A program made the position numbers and the translations under genes. A stretch of 64,000 bases of DNA, from positions 1 to 64,000 of the forward strand of contig NZ_BMRN01000020.1 in assembly GCF_014648655.1 (NCBI RefSeq), in the 5' to 3' direction. Below the pieces are notes generated by a model, which made no database searches, was not told where the DNA came from, and worked only from the letters and a program-made list of their open reading frames with translations. Of this stretch, positions 36,411 to 43,907 are shown one piece after another. The stretch is from Streptomyces atratus. GTDB taxonomy: Bacteria > Actinomycetota > Actinomycetes > Streptomycetales > Streptomycetaceae. Numbering within the stretch: position 1 is the first letter of the stretch; each line of letters begins with the position of its first letter.

Positions 36411-36529
36411 CCTCCGACGGGATCCGGCGTCGGCGTCCTGCGGCTGGGGCGCCCCGCTCGACTCCGCCCCGCCGCGACGCCGTCCTTTGGCTGGACGCCC
36501 CCGTGCCTCCCCCGTTCCAGCGCCGTCCA

Positions 36530-36937
36530 TCAGACGTCGACCGGAAGCCCCGCCGCACGCCACGCCTGGAATCCCCCGATGAGATCGGTCGCCCGGTGCA
36601 GCCCCAGCTGCCGCAGGGACTCGACGGCGAGACTCGATGCGTAGCCCTCGTTGCAGACCACCACGATGTGGAGATCGTGGCTCACCGCCTGCGAGGCCCG
36701 ATGGCTTCCCTGCGGGTCGAGCCGCCACTCCAGCTCGTTGCGCTCGACGACCAGCGCCCCCGGAATCAGCCCGTCCCGCTCCCGCAGCTCCGCATAGCGG
36801 ATGTCCACGAGCAGCGCCCCGTCCGCAGTGGCGGCGACCGCCTCCTGCGGGCCGACCCGGACGAACCCGGCCCGGACCCGTTCCAGCAGTTCGTCGATCC
36901 CGACCGGCTCCTTACCACCCCGACGGCTGTCGCTCAC
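36530..36937 (-). CDS. Rhodanese-like sulfurtransferase
   Basis: A 135-residue single rhodanese domain. The active-site loop is CNEGYAS with Cys95, preceded by LLVDIRYAELRERDGLIPGA and followed by GGFQAWRAAGLPV. Rhodaneses carry sulfane sulfur as a Cys persulfide. GTG 36937 overlaps the cysteine dioxygenase stop by four bases, so the two are translated together; this suggests handling of sulfur released in cysteine catabolism or persulfide sensing. Confidence 0.92.
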   Translation of the reverse strand: MSDSRRGGKEPVGIDELLERVRAGFVRVGPQEAVAATADGALLVDIRYAELRERDGLIPGALVVERNELEWRLDPQGSHRASQAVSHDLHIVVVCNEGYASSLAVESLRQLGLHRATDLIGGFQAWRAAGLPVDV

Positions 36938-37485
36938 TGCCAGTCCTTGGGCCGTTCGACCTGCTCAAGACGGAGCACCGCACCGGTACGGCTGTAGCGC
37001 CGGATCTGCGGCAGCGGCGGGTAGTACGCATGGACGGAGACGGCGTGCTCCGTGCCGGACTCGTTCAGCACCTCGTGGACGTGGTGGCGGCCGAACGCCC
37101 TGCCCTGGCCGGTGGCCAACTGCCTGGAACGGTCGATGCCCTCGGCGAGTTCGAGGGTCTTCCAGCCGTCGGTGGGCAACCGGGCGGCGAGCGACAGCTC
37201 CTTGAGGGTGCCGACTGCGGTGGTGAAGGCGCCGATCGAGTCGGCGTGGTCGTGCCAGCCGGTGCCGGTACCCGGCGGCCAGCCGATCAGCCAGGCCTCG
37301 CTGCCGCCCGGTCCTTCCAACTGGACCCAGGTGCGGCTCTCGGGATCGAGGGGGAGCGAAGCGAAGATCTCGGCGTCGGCGGCGACCCGACGGACGAAAT
37401 CGAGCAGCTCTGCGGCCGTCGGACCGGTATCACCGTCGGCGGCGGAGGAGGGCATGCGTACAGAGGGTGACGCAGGGGCAGACAC
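36934..37485 (-). CDS. Cysteine dioxygenase
   Basis: A 183-residue cupin that oxidises cysteine to cysteine sulfinate with Fe(II) and O2. The 3-His iron site is visible: His78 and His80 in GWHDHADSIGAF and His137 in RHHVHEVL. Conserved EAWLIGWPPG, SLAARL, and HAVSVHAYYPPLP surround it. GTG 37485 follows CAGGACGG and gives the family length; earlier in-frame starts run over the leader region, and ATG 37455 would cut the N-terminus. The gene lies 73 bp after a Cys-rich leader peptide and overlaps the rhodanese gene, giving a sulfur operon. Confidence 0.93.
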   Translation of the reverse strand: MSAPASPSVRMPSSAADGDTGPTAAELLDFVRRVAADAEIFASLPLDPESRTWVQLEGPGGSEAWLIGWPPGTGTGWHDHADSIGAFTTAVGTLKELSLAARLPTDGWKTLELAEGIDRSRQLATGQGRAFGRHHVHEVLNESGTEHAVSVHAYYPPLPQIRRYSRTGAVLRLEQVERPKDWQ

Positions 37486-37558
37486 AGGGACCGTCCTGAG
37501 GGTTCGCGCGGATGCACGGCCGCACGACAGAGCGCACGGCGCGGCAGAAGGAGGCGAT

Positions 37559-37645
37559 TCAGCAGGACGGGCGACACACGCAGCCCGCATAGCGGACGAG
37601 GTCCATATGGACCCTCCGCCACAGGCGCACGTCGGTGTCGGTCAC
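37559..37645 (-). CDS. Cys-rich putative leader peptide upstream of cysteine dioxygenase
   Basis: A 28-codon frame from GTG 37645 reads VTDTDVRLWRRVHMDLVRYA then GCVCRPSC and stops. The pattern R-R-V-H-x-D-L-x-R followed by clustered Cys at the end fits the actinobacterial 'putative leader peptide' family found upstream of sulfur metabolism genes, where ribosome stalling at Cys codons is thought to control the downstream genes. Three of the last seven codons are TGC/TGT/TGC. The peptide lies 73 bp upstream of the dioxygenase start and is too short for routine gene calls. Stem-loops between it and the dioxygenase are possible but I could not define a clear antiterminator. Confidence 0.7.
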   Translation of the reverse strand: MTDTDVRLWRRVHMDLVRYAGCVCRPSC

Positions 37646-37677
37646 GTTTCGGAGTACACCATCTACGTCCGCATCGG

Positions 37678-39291
37678 TCAATTGATGCCCGCAGTCTGGT
37701 CGGAACGTACGGCGGCGCGCACCGCTCCGCCACGTACCGCGTCCGCCGCCGCGAAGAGGTCCCGGGGCTGCACCCCGCCGAACGACGCCACGAGATGACC
37801 GTCCGGCCTGACCAGCAGCACGGTGTGCGCCGACGCCCCCGGATAGCTCTCGGTCACCAGCAGCTCGCCCTTCACCGGCAGCGCGTCGACAGCCGCGACG
37901 AGGCGGGGCATGACACCCGCGGACATCCAGTGGCGCCGGTCCCACACCCCGGTTCCGGGCGCCACCAGGACCACCAGAAGATGGCCCTGCCCCAGCCGCT
38001 CGCGCAGCCGCACGGTCGTGCCGTCGGGTGCCGTCACCCGTACATCGGTGACCGGCGCACCGGGGGGCGTATCCACAGATGTGTGCGCCTCGGCGCGTGC
38101 GGGCGCAAGGGGCGAGTGCGAGTACGAGGGGGGCGCACCGAGGGGGCCGCACCCCAGATGTCCATCGGTGAGCAGTGAATCGTGCCCCCGTGCGCTCCCC
38201 GGTACCAGGGTCCGCAGACCGCCGCCGCCGCGCAGTATCGGCAGCGACTGGTCCGCGGCGCGCAGCCGTGCGGCGACCGCGGCCCGGCGCTCCGCCTGGT
38301 AGCTGTCGAGCAGTATGTCGGAGGCGCCGTGGTGCCAGGCCTGGGCCAGTTTCCAGGCCAGGTTCTCGCAGTCCCGCAGCCCCTCGTCGAGCCCCTGAGT
38401 GCCCAGTGCGCCCAGCAGATGGGCGGCATCCCCGGCCAGGAAGGCCCGGTCGACCCGCCAGCGCAGGGCGAGCCGGTGGTGCAGCGTGTACACCCCCGTG
38501 TCCAGCAGCTCGTACGGCGGTGTCTCCCCGCACCAGCCCGCCAGGGTGTCCCGGACCCGGGTGATCAGGGCGTCCGGGGTGACGAGCTCGCCACGCGGCG
38601 GAAGCAGCCAGTCCAGCCGCCAGGCGCCGTCCGGCAGCGGCCGCGCGGTCACCTCGGCGCCGCCGGTGCGCCACGGCGGCAGCCGGTGCAGCATGGCCTG
38701 CCCGGGCCAGGGAAGTTCGGTGCGCAGCGCGGCGACGGCATGCCGCTCCACCGCTGTACGCCCGGGGAAACGGATGTCGAGGAGCTTGCGTACGGTGGAC
38801 CTGGCGCCGTCGCAGCCCACCAGATAACTCCCGCGCCACCAGGTCGCGTTCGGCTCCCTGGTGTGCACCGTGACCCCGGCCGGGTCCTGCTCGAGTGTGT
38901 CGATCCGGCTGCGCGGAGCCACCTGCACCAGCTCCTGTGCGGCCACCGCGTCCCGCAGCCCGCGTGTCAGGACGTGCTGCGGCAGATGGATGGGGGCCGG
39001 CAACGGATCACTGTCGGGGGAGTCCTCGCCGAGCGGCATCTCACGCACCAGTTGCCTGCGCCGCATGGACCGCCAACCGGACCACCGCATGCCCTCGTGC
39101 CGGAGCGCCTTGCAACCGAGCCGCTCCACCAGGGCCGCTGTGTCCTCCCGCAGTACCACGGTGCGGGCGGGGCGGGTCTCCTCCTTGCCCGGGTCTTCGT
39201 CGAGCAGGACGGAGGGAACACCTTGCGCCGCCAGGGCGAGCGACAGCGTCAGACCGACGGGCCCGGCGCCGATGACGATCACCGGATCCAC
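37678..39291 (-). CDS. FAD-dependent monooxygenase (PheA/TfdB family)
   Basis: A 537-residue flavoprotein hydroxylase. The FAD dinucleotide fold starts at VIVIGAGPVG (4-13), the NAD(P)H/FAD DG motif reads YLVGCDGARSTVR and the GD motif FLAGDAAHLLGALG ... EGLRDCENLAWKLA; a thioredoxin-like C-terminal domain (about 430-537) is typical of this family. The substrate is probably an aromatic compound but cannot be named. GTG 39291 with GAGGAG upstream is the start; longer frames add an unrelated tail. It lies 32 bp upstream of the Cys leader on the same strand, so it may be the first gene of the sulfur block or simply a neighbour. Confidence 0.88.
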   Translation of the reverse strand: MDPVIVIGAGPVGLTLSLALAAQGVPSVLLDEDPGKEETRPARTVVLREDTAALVERLGCKALRHEGMRWSGWRSMRRRQLVREMPLGEDSPDSDPLPAPIHLPQHVLTRGLRDAVAAQELVQVAPRSRIDTLEQDPAGVTVHTREPNATWWRGSYLVGCDGARSTVRKLLDIRFPGRTAVERHAVAALRTELPWPGQAMLHRLPPWRTGGAEVTARPLPDGAWRLDWLLPPRGELVTPDALITRVRDTLAGWCGETPPYELLDTGVYTLHHRLALRWRVDRAFLAGDAAHLLGALGTQGLDEGLRDCENLAWKLAQAWHHGASDILLDSYQAERRAAVAARLRAADQSLPILRGGGGLRTLVPGSARGHDSLLTDGHLGCGPLGAPPSYSHSPLAPARAEAHTSVDTPPGAPVTDVRVTAPDGTTVRLRERLGQGHLLVVLVAPGTGVWDRRHWMSAGVMPRLVAAVDALPVKGELLVTESYPGASAHTVLLVRPDGHLVASFGGVQPRDLFAAADAVRGGAVRAAVRSDQTAGIN

Positions 39292-39464
39292 GGGGCGGCT
39301 CCTCGAATCCGTGCGGACGACGCCGAGGACGCGGACGGAACGAGCGCGCGGCTCGAAACGGGGGTAGGCGGCGGAGGAAGTGTGGCGGCGGGGGCAGGGG
39401 GCGCGATCACAGAACGTATGCAACCTACTGCCGGTGCTTGCGTCAAGCGACACCAGAGAGCGGT

Positions 39465-39496
39465 GAGGGGCGGTGGCTCATCTGCCACCGCCCCTC
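39465..39496. terminator. Terminator at the end of gluABCD
   Basis: GAGGGGCGGTGGC (39465-39477), loop TCATCT, GCCACCGCCCCTC (39484-39496): a perfect 13-bp stem 23 bases past the gluD stop on the minus strand. Confidence 0.85.
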
Positions 39497-39518
39497 GGGA
39501 ACTCCATGCGACGGTCCG

Positions 39519-40418
39519 TCAGACGGCGCGCCCGTCATCGACGACGAGCGACGGCGTACCGACCGTCTCCGGTGCGCCCCCGGGCGCGGTGCCCTTCCCC
39601 TTCTTGTTGCGCCGGAGCCAGCGCTCCAGCCAGCTCGCGAACGAGGTGAGCGCGAAGTTCACCAGGAGGTAGATCAGGGCGATGACGGTGAAGCACGCGA
39701 TGGTGTTCGCGCCGTAGTTGGCCGCCATCGGGCGGACCGAGGCCAGCAGCTCGGGGAAGGTCATCACGGCGCCGCCCAGCGCGGTGTCCTTCACGATGAC
39801 GACGAGCTGGCTGACGATCGCCGGCAGCATTGCCGTCACCGCCTGCGGCAGCAGCACGAACACCATGGTCTGGCCCTTGCGCATGCCGAGAGCCTTGGCA
39901 GCCTCGCCCTGGCCCTTCGGAAGGGTGTGGATACCGGCTCGCACGATCTCGGCGAGCACGGAGGCGTTGTACAGCACCAGACCGGTCACCACGGCGTACA
40001 GGGGACGGTCGTCGGTGTTGATGTTCGTGTACTCCGAGTACACGGCGTTGGCGATGATCATCAGGATCAGCACCGGGATGGCGCGGAAGAACTCCACGAC
40101 CACGCCGGCCGGCACCCGTACCCAGCGGTGGTCGGAGAGCCGGCCGACACCGAAGAGCGCTCCGAGCGGCAGCGCGATGATCAGGGCGAAGAACGCCGCC
40201 TTGAGAGTGCTCTGGAGACCCGGCCAGATGTATGTCTCCCACGGCTGGGAGCTGGTGAAGAAGGGCTTCCACTTGATCCAGTCGAGCTGGTGCTTCTCGG
40301 CCAGACCGTCGTACACCCACCACACCACGGCCGCGGCGCACAGCACGAACAGCACCGTGTACAGGATGTTGCGCTGCTTGGCGCGGGGCCCCTGGGCGTC
40401 GTAGAGGACGGAACTCAT
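39519..40418 (-). CDS. gluD: Glutamate ABC transporter permease GluD
   Basis: A 299-residue inner-membrane permease of the His/Glu/Gln/Arg family. The EAA loop reads EAAKALGMRKGQTMVFVLLPQA, and the substrate-gate region has FRAIPVLILM. About five helices are predicted, with a leading helix at about 18-36 and a cytoplasmic Lys/Gly-rich C-terminal tail. It works with GluC in uptake of glutamate (or related amino acids). The ATG overlaps the gluC stop as ATGA. The gene order gluA-gluB-gluC-gluD matches Corynebacterium and Streptomyces. Confidence 0.93.
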   Translation of the reverse strand: MSSVLYDAQGPRAKQRNILYTVLFVLCAAAVVWWVYDGLAEKHQLDWIKWKPFFTSSQPWETYIWPGLQSTLKAAFFALIIALPLGALFGVGRLSDHRWVRVPAGVVVEFFRAIPVLILMIIANAVYSEYTNINTDDRPLYAVVTGLVLYNASVLAEIVRAGIHTLPKGQGEAAKALGMRKGQTMVFVLLPQAVTAMLPAIVSQLVVIVKDTALGGAVMTFPELLASVRPMAANYGANTIACFTVIALIYLLVNFALTSFASWLERWLRRNKKGKGTAPGGAPETVGTPSLVVDDGRAV

Positions 40419-41080
40419 CGCTTCACCGCCACCTTCTTGCTCACCCAGCCGAGGATCAGGCCGGTCGGGAGGGTCAGGACGATGAAGCCGAATGCGAAGA
40501 CCGCGGAGATGAGGATCAGCTGGGCCTCCGCCTCGATCATGTCCTTCATCAGGTAGGAGGCCTCGACGACACCGATCGCGGAGGCGACCGTGGTGTTCTT
40601 CGTCAGCGCGATCAGCACGTTGGACAACGGGTTGACCACCGCACGGAACGCCTGAGGAAGGATGATCAGCCGCAGTACCTGCGTGAAGCTCAGCCCGAGT
40701 GCGCGCGCCGCCTCGGCCTGGCCGACCGGCACCGTGTTGATGCCGGAGCGCAGCGCCTCGCAGACGAAGGCGGCCGTGTAGGCGGCCAGGGCGAGTACGG
40801 CCAGACGGAAGTTGATGTCGTCGATGACATCGGCACCGAGCATGACGCCCAGCGTCTGGTACAGACCCAGCGACGAGAACACGATGATCACGGTCAGCGG
40901 AATGTTCCGGACCACGTTCACGTACGCGGTGGCGAAGCCGCGCATCAGGGGGACCGGGCTGACCTTCATGCCGGCCAGCAGCGTTCCCCATATGAGGGAG
41001 CCGAGGGCGGAGTAGACGGTGAGCTGCACCGTCACCCAGAAGGCCCCCAGCAGGTCGTAACCTTTAAGAAAGTCGAACAC
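40415..41080 (-). CDS. gluC: Glutamate ABC transporter permease GluC
   Basis: A 221-residue permease with five helices; the N-terminal MFDFLKGYDLLGAFWVTVQLT (first part) and EAARALGLSFTQVLRLIILPQA (EAA loop) are diagnostic of HisM/HisQ-type subunits. GTG 41080 is preceded by GGGAGATC. It is separated from gluB by 75 bp that hold a strong stem-loop and is coupled to gluD by a 4-bp overlap. Confidence 0.93.
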   Translation of the reverse strand: MFDFLKGYDLLGAFWVTVQLTVYSALGSLIWGTLLAGMKVSPVPLMRGFATAYVNVVRNIPLTVIIVFSSLGLYQTLGVMLGADVIDDINFRLAVLALAAYTAAFVCEALRSGINTVPVGQAEAARALGLSFTQVLRLIILPQAFRAVVNPLSNVLIALTKNTTVASAIGVVEASYLMKDMIEAEAQLILISAVFAFGFIVLTLPTGLILGWVSKKVAVKR

Positions 41081-41112
41081 GATCTCCCGCGCTTCCGCGT
41101 GTAGGAGGGCAC

Positions 41113-41141
41113 GGCGCGCCGCCGTTCACGGACGGCGCGCC
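41113..41141 (-). promoter_or_regulatory. Stem-loop between gluB and gluC
   Basis: GGCGCGCCGCCG-TTCA-CGG-A-CGGCGCGCC forms a 12-bp stem with one bulge. Such stems between a binding-protein gene and its permease genes commonly stabilise or partly terminate the upstream mRNA so that more binding protein is made than permease. No T run follows. Confidence 0.7.
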
Positions 41142-41155
41142 CGGTCAGCCCTGCT

Positions 41156-41992
41156 TCACTTGACGATGTTGCCGATCTTCGGGGCGGGCTCGTTCTTGTA
41201 GTTCGCCGGGCCGAAGTTGGCCTTCACTGCCTTCTCCCAGGAACCGTCCGAGACCATCTTGGTGAGGGCGTCGTTGACCTTCTTCTTGAGGTCGGCGTCG
41301 CCCTTCTTCAGGCCGATGCCGTAGTTCTCGTTGGTCATCTTGAAGCCGGCCAGCTTGAACTTGCCCTGGAAGTTCGCCTGCGAGGCGTAACCCGCCAGGA
41401 TGCTGTCATCGGTGGTCAGCGCGTCGATGACCTTGTTCTCCAGGCCGGTCAGGCACTCCGAGTAGCCGCCGTACGTCTGGAGCTGCGCCTTCGGGGCCAG
41501 CTTGTCCTTGACGTTCTTCGCCGAGGTCGAGCCGGTGACCGAACACAGCTTCTTGTTGTTCAGGTCCTCCGGCGACTTGATCGAGTCGTCGTCGGCGCGG
41601 ACCAGGATGTCCTGGTGGGCGAGCAGGTACGGACCGGCGAAGTCGACCTTCTGCAGGCGCTCGTCGTTGATCGAGTAGGAGGCGGCGATGAACTTGACGT
41701 CACCGCGCTCGATCGCCGTCTCGCGGTCGGCGCTCTTGGTCTCCTTGAAGACGATGTCCTCGGCCTTGTAGCCGAGCTCCTTGGCGACGTATGTGGCGAC
41801 ATCGACGTCGAAGCCGGCGAACTTGCCGTCCGGGGTCTTCAGGCCGATGCCCGGCTGGTCGATCTTGATGCCGATCGTGATCTTCTTGCCGTCGCCCGAG
41901 CCGCTGTCCTTCTTGTCGGAACCGCAGGCGGTGGCGGTGAGGGCGAGGGCGAGCACGGCGGCCGAGGCGGCGGTGACCTTACGAAGCTGCAT
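41156..41992 (-). CDS. gluB: Glutamate-binding lipoprotein GluB
   Basis: A 278-residue solute-binding lipoprotein. A 22-residue signal ends in the lipobox LTATAC, with Cys23 the lipidated residue, followed by an Asp/Lys/Ser/Gly-rich spacer. The bilobal SBP_bac_3 fold is complete (GIKIDQPGIGLKTPDGKFAGFDVDVA ... FIAASYSINDERLQKVDFAGPY). It delivers glutamate to GluCD. It starts at ATG 41992, 68 bp after gluA, and is followed by a stem-loop that could raise its expression over gluC. Confidence 0.94.
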   Translation of the reverse strand: MQLRKVTAASAAVLALALTATACGSDKKDSGSGDGKKITIGIKIDQPGIGLKTPDGKFAGFDVDVATYVAKELGYKAEDIVFKETKSADRETAIERGDVKFIAASYSINDERLQKVDFAGPYLLAHQDILVRADDDSIKSPEDLNNKKLCSVTGSTSAKNVKDKLAPKAQLQTYGGYSECLTGLENKVIDALTTDDSILAGYASQANFQGKFKLAGFKMTNENYGIGLKKGDADLKKKVNDALTKMVSDGSWEKAVKANFGPANYKNEPAPKIGNIVK

Positions 41993-42060
41993 GGTGGTTT
42001 CCCTAGAGTTGACGCGATGTGAGTGATCGGCCGGTCCGGGGCCCGGCGGTGCAGGATCAA

Positions 42061-42846
42061 TCAGTGGTGAAGGATCTTCGACAGGAAGTCCTTGGCCCGG
42101 TCGCTGCGCGGGTTGCTGAAGAACTGGTCGGGCGTGGCCTCTTCGACGATCTTTCCGTCCGCCATGAAGACGACGCGGTTCGCGGCCGAGCGCGCGAAGC
42201 CCATCTCATGGGTGACGACGACCATCGTCATGCCGTCCCGGGCGAGCTGCTGCATGACGTCCAGCACCTCGTTGATCATCTCCGGGTCGAGCGCGGAGGT
42301 CGGCTCGTCGAAGAGGATCACCTTGGGGTCCATCGCCAACGCCCGTGCGATGGCCACGCGTTGCTGCTGACCGCCGGAGAGCTGGGCGGGGTACTTGTCG
42401 GCCTGCGTCGCCACGCCCACCCGGTCCAGCAGCGAACGGGCCTTGTCCTCGGCGGCCTTCTTGTCCGTCTTGCGGACCTTGAGCTGGCCCAGCATCACGT
42501 TCTCGAGCACCGTCTTGTGCGCGAAGAGATTGAACGACTGGAAGACCATGCCGACATCGGCACGCAGCCTGGCCAGCTCCCTGCCCTCCTCGGGCAGCGG
42601 CTTGCCGTCGATCGATATGGCGCCCGAGTCGATCGTCTCCAAGCGGTTGATCGTGCGGCACAGCGTGGACTTCCCGGACCCTGAGGGCCCGATGACGACC
42701 ACGACCTCGCCACGGGCGATGGTCAGGTCGATGTCCTGGAGCACATGCAGCGCGCCGAAGTGCTTGTTGACGTTGCTCAGTACGACAAGGTCGTTCGCCG
42801 CAGGCGCGGCGTCCTCGGCGCCCTTGGTCACTGAAACTCCGCTCAT
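42061..42846 (-). CDS. gluA: Glutamate ABC transporter ATP-binding subunit GluA
   Basis: A 261-residue ABC ATPase that powers GluCD. Walker A is GPSGSGKST (53-61), the signature LSGGQQQR starts at 156, Walker B is VILFDEPTSALDP, and the H-loop is VVVTHEMGFARS. The first gene of the operon, it has a purine-rich leader (GAGGAGGACGGAG) and a good promoter 30-60 bp upstream. The N-terminal ~18 residues are a non-conserved head, so a slightly later start is possible. Confidence 0.95.
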   Translation of the reverse strand: MSGVSVTKGAEDAAPAANDLVVLSNVNKHFGALHVLQDIDLTIARGEVVVVIGPSGSGKSTLCRTINRLETIDSGAISIDGKPLPEEGRELARLRADVGMVFQSFNLFAHKTVLENVMLGQLKVRKTDKKAAEDKARSLLDRVGVATQADKYPAQLSGGQQQRVAIARALAMDPKVILFDEPTSALDPEMINEVLDVMQQLARDGMTMVVVTHEMGFARSAANRVVFMADGKIVEEATPDQFFSNPRSDRAKDFLSKILHH

Positions 42847-42880
42847 CGGCTTCTTGCTCCGTCCTCCTCGGTTGGGAAGG

Positions 42881-42910
42881 ACCCTAGTGACGCAGTGCGA
42901 CCAGCGTCAT
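42881..42910 (-). promoter_or_regulatory. Promoter of gluABCD
   Basis: Read on the minus strand: ATGACG (42910-42905), 18 bases, TAGGGT (42886-42881). The -10 fits the streptomycete vegetative pattern. The predicted start near 42874 gives a ~28-base leader before gluA. Confidence 0.6.
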
Positions 42911-43199
42911 TACATCTGAGCGGAAATTGAGCATAACGATCCGGCGGCAACCGGACACTCCGTGTGAAGGGGACGGCGGGCGAGACCCCCGGGGCGTACC
43001 GGGTGGATAACAGATGGCTCGATGCGGTGGGCGGGCCCTTGACTGACGTACCGGTCATCGGAGTGGATGCCCTGGTACGCCATGACGTGAAACACCTCGG
43101 TACGGGGAAGTGACGAGAGGCGTACAAGAAACCGCACCGACACGCACCGGCACCGCACCGACGGCAGACCGGTACGCCACACCTTCGGAAAGGGAGGTC
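42911..43199. other. Intergenic part between glu promoter and two-component operon
   Basis: About 290 bp; together with the glu promoter the divergent gap is 353 bp. The half nearest gluA is AT-richer (ACATCTGAGCGGAAATTGAG), as expected of a promoter zone. No reading frame or strong inverted repeat is convincing. The ribosome site AAGGGAGGTC for the response regulator lies at its right end. Confidence 0.4.
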
Positions 43200-43892
43200 A
43201 TGAGACTGCTGCTCGTCGAGGACGACAACCATGTCGCGGCCGCCCTCTCCGCGATCCTCGCCCGGCACGGCTTCCAGGTCGTGCACGCGCGCAGCGGCGA
43301 GGAGGCACTGCAGGCGCTGCTGCCCGCGGACACGGAGCCCTTCGGTGTCGTGCTCCTCGATCTCGGTCTGCCCGACCAGGACGGCTACGAGGTGTGCGGG
43401 AAGATCCGCAAACGCACCTCCACCCCGGTGATCATGGTGACTGCGCGCGCCGATGTCCGGTCGCGGATCCACGGCCTCAACCTCGGGGCGGACGACTATG
43501 TGGTCAAGCCGTACGACACCGGCGAGCTCCTCGCCCGTATCCACGCCGTCAGCAGGCGCAAATCGGCCGGCGAGGACACCGTTCCCACGCCCGTCGCCGC
43601 TCTGCGCCTCGGGCATGTCCACATCGAGCTGCCGACCCGTCGGGTCAGCGTCGACGGATCGGAAGTCCAGCTCACCCGCAAGGAGTTCGACCTGCTCGCG
43701 CTGCTCGCCCAGCGCCCCGGTGTGGTCTTCCGGCGGGAGCAGATCATCAGCGAGGTGTGGCGCACGAGCTGGGAGGGAACGGGGCGCACGCTCGAAGTGC
43801 ATGTCGCGTCCCTGCGTTCCAAACTGCGGCTGCCGGCACTGATCGAGACGGTGCGCGGGGTCGGCTACCGCCTCGTCGCCCCGTCCGCGTAG
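43200..43892 (+). CDS. OmpR/TctD-type response regulator
   Basis: A 230-residue regulator with a receiver domain (1-118, phospho-acceptor Asp54 in VLLDLGLPDQDG, Lys in YVVKPYD) and an OmpR winged helix (about 135-228: LTRKEFDLLALLAQRPGVVFRREQIISEVW, GRTLEVHVASLRSKL, GVGYRL). ATG 43200 follows AAGGGAGG. The gene is 15 bp upstream of its sensor kinase and divergent from gluA. By neighbourhood (glu operon on one side, TAXI binding protein on the other) a role in solute-responsive control is an inference. Confidence 0.93.
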   Translation: MRLLLVEDDNHVAAALSAILARHGFQVVHARSGEEALQALLPADTEPFGVVLLDLGLPDQDGYEVCGKIRKRTSTPVIMVTARADVRSRIHGLNLGADDYVVKPYDTGELLARIHAVSRRKSAGEDTVPTPVAALRLGHVHIELPTRRVSVDGSEVQLTRKEFDLLALLAQRPGVVFRREQIISEVWRTSWEGTGRTLEVHVASLRSKLRLPALIETVRGVGYRLVAPSA

Positions 43893-43907
43893 AGGCGTAC
43901 GTCCCAG

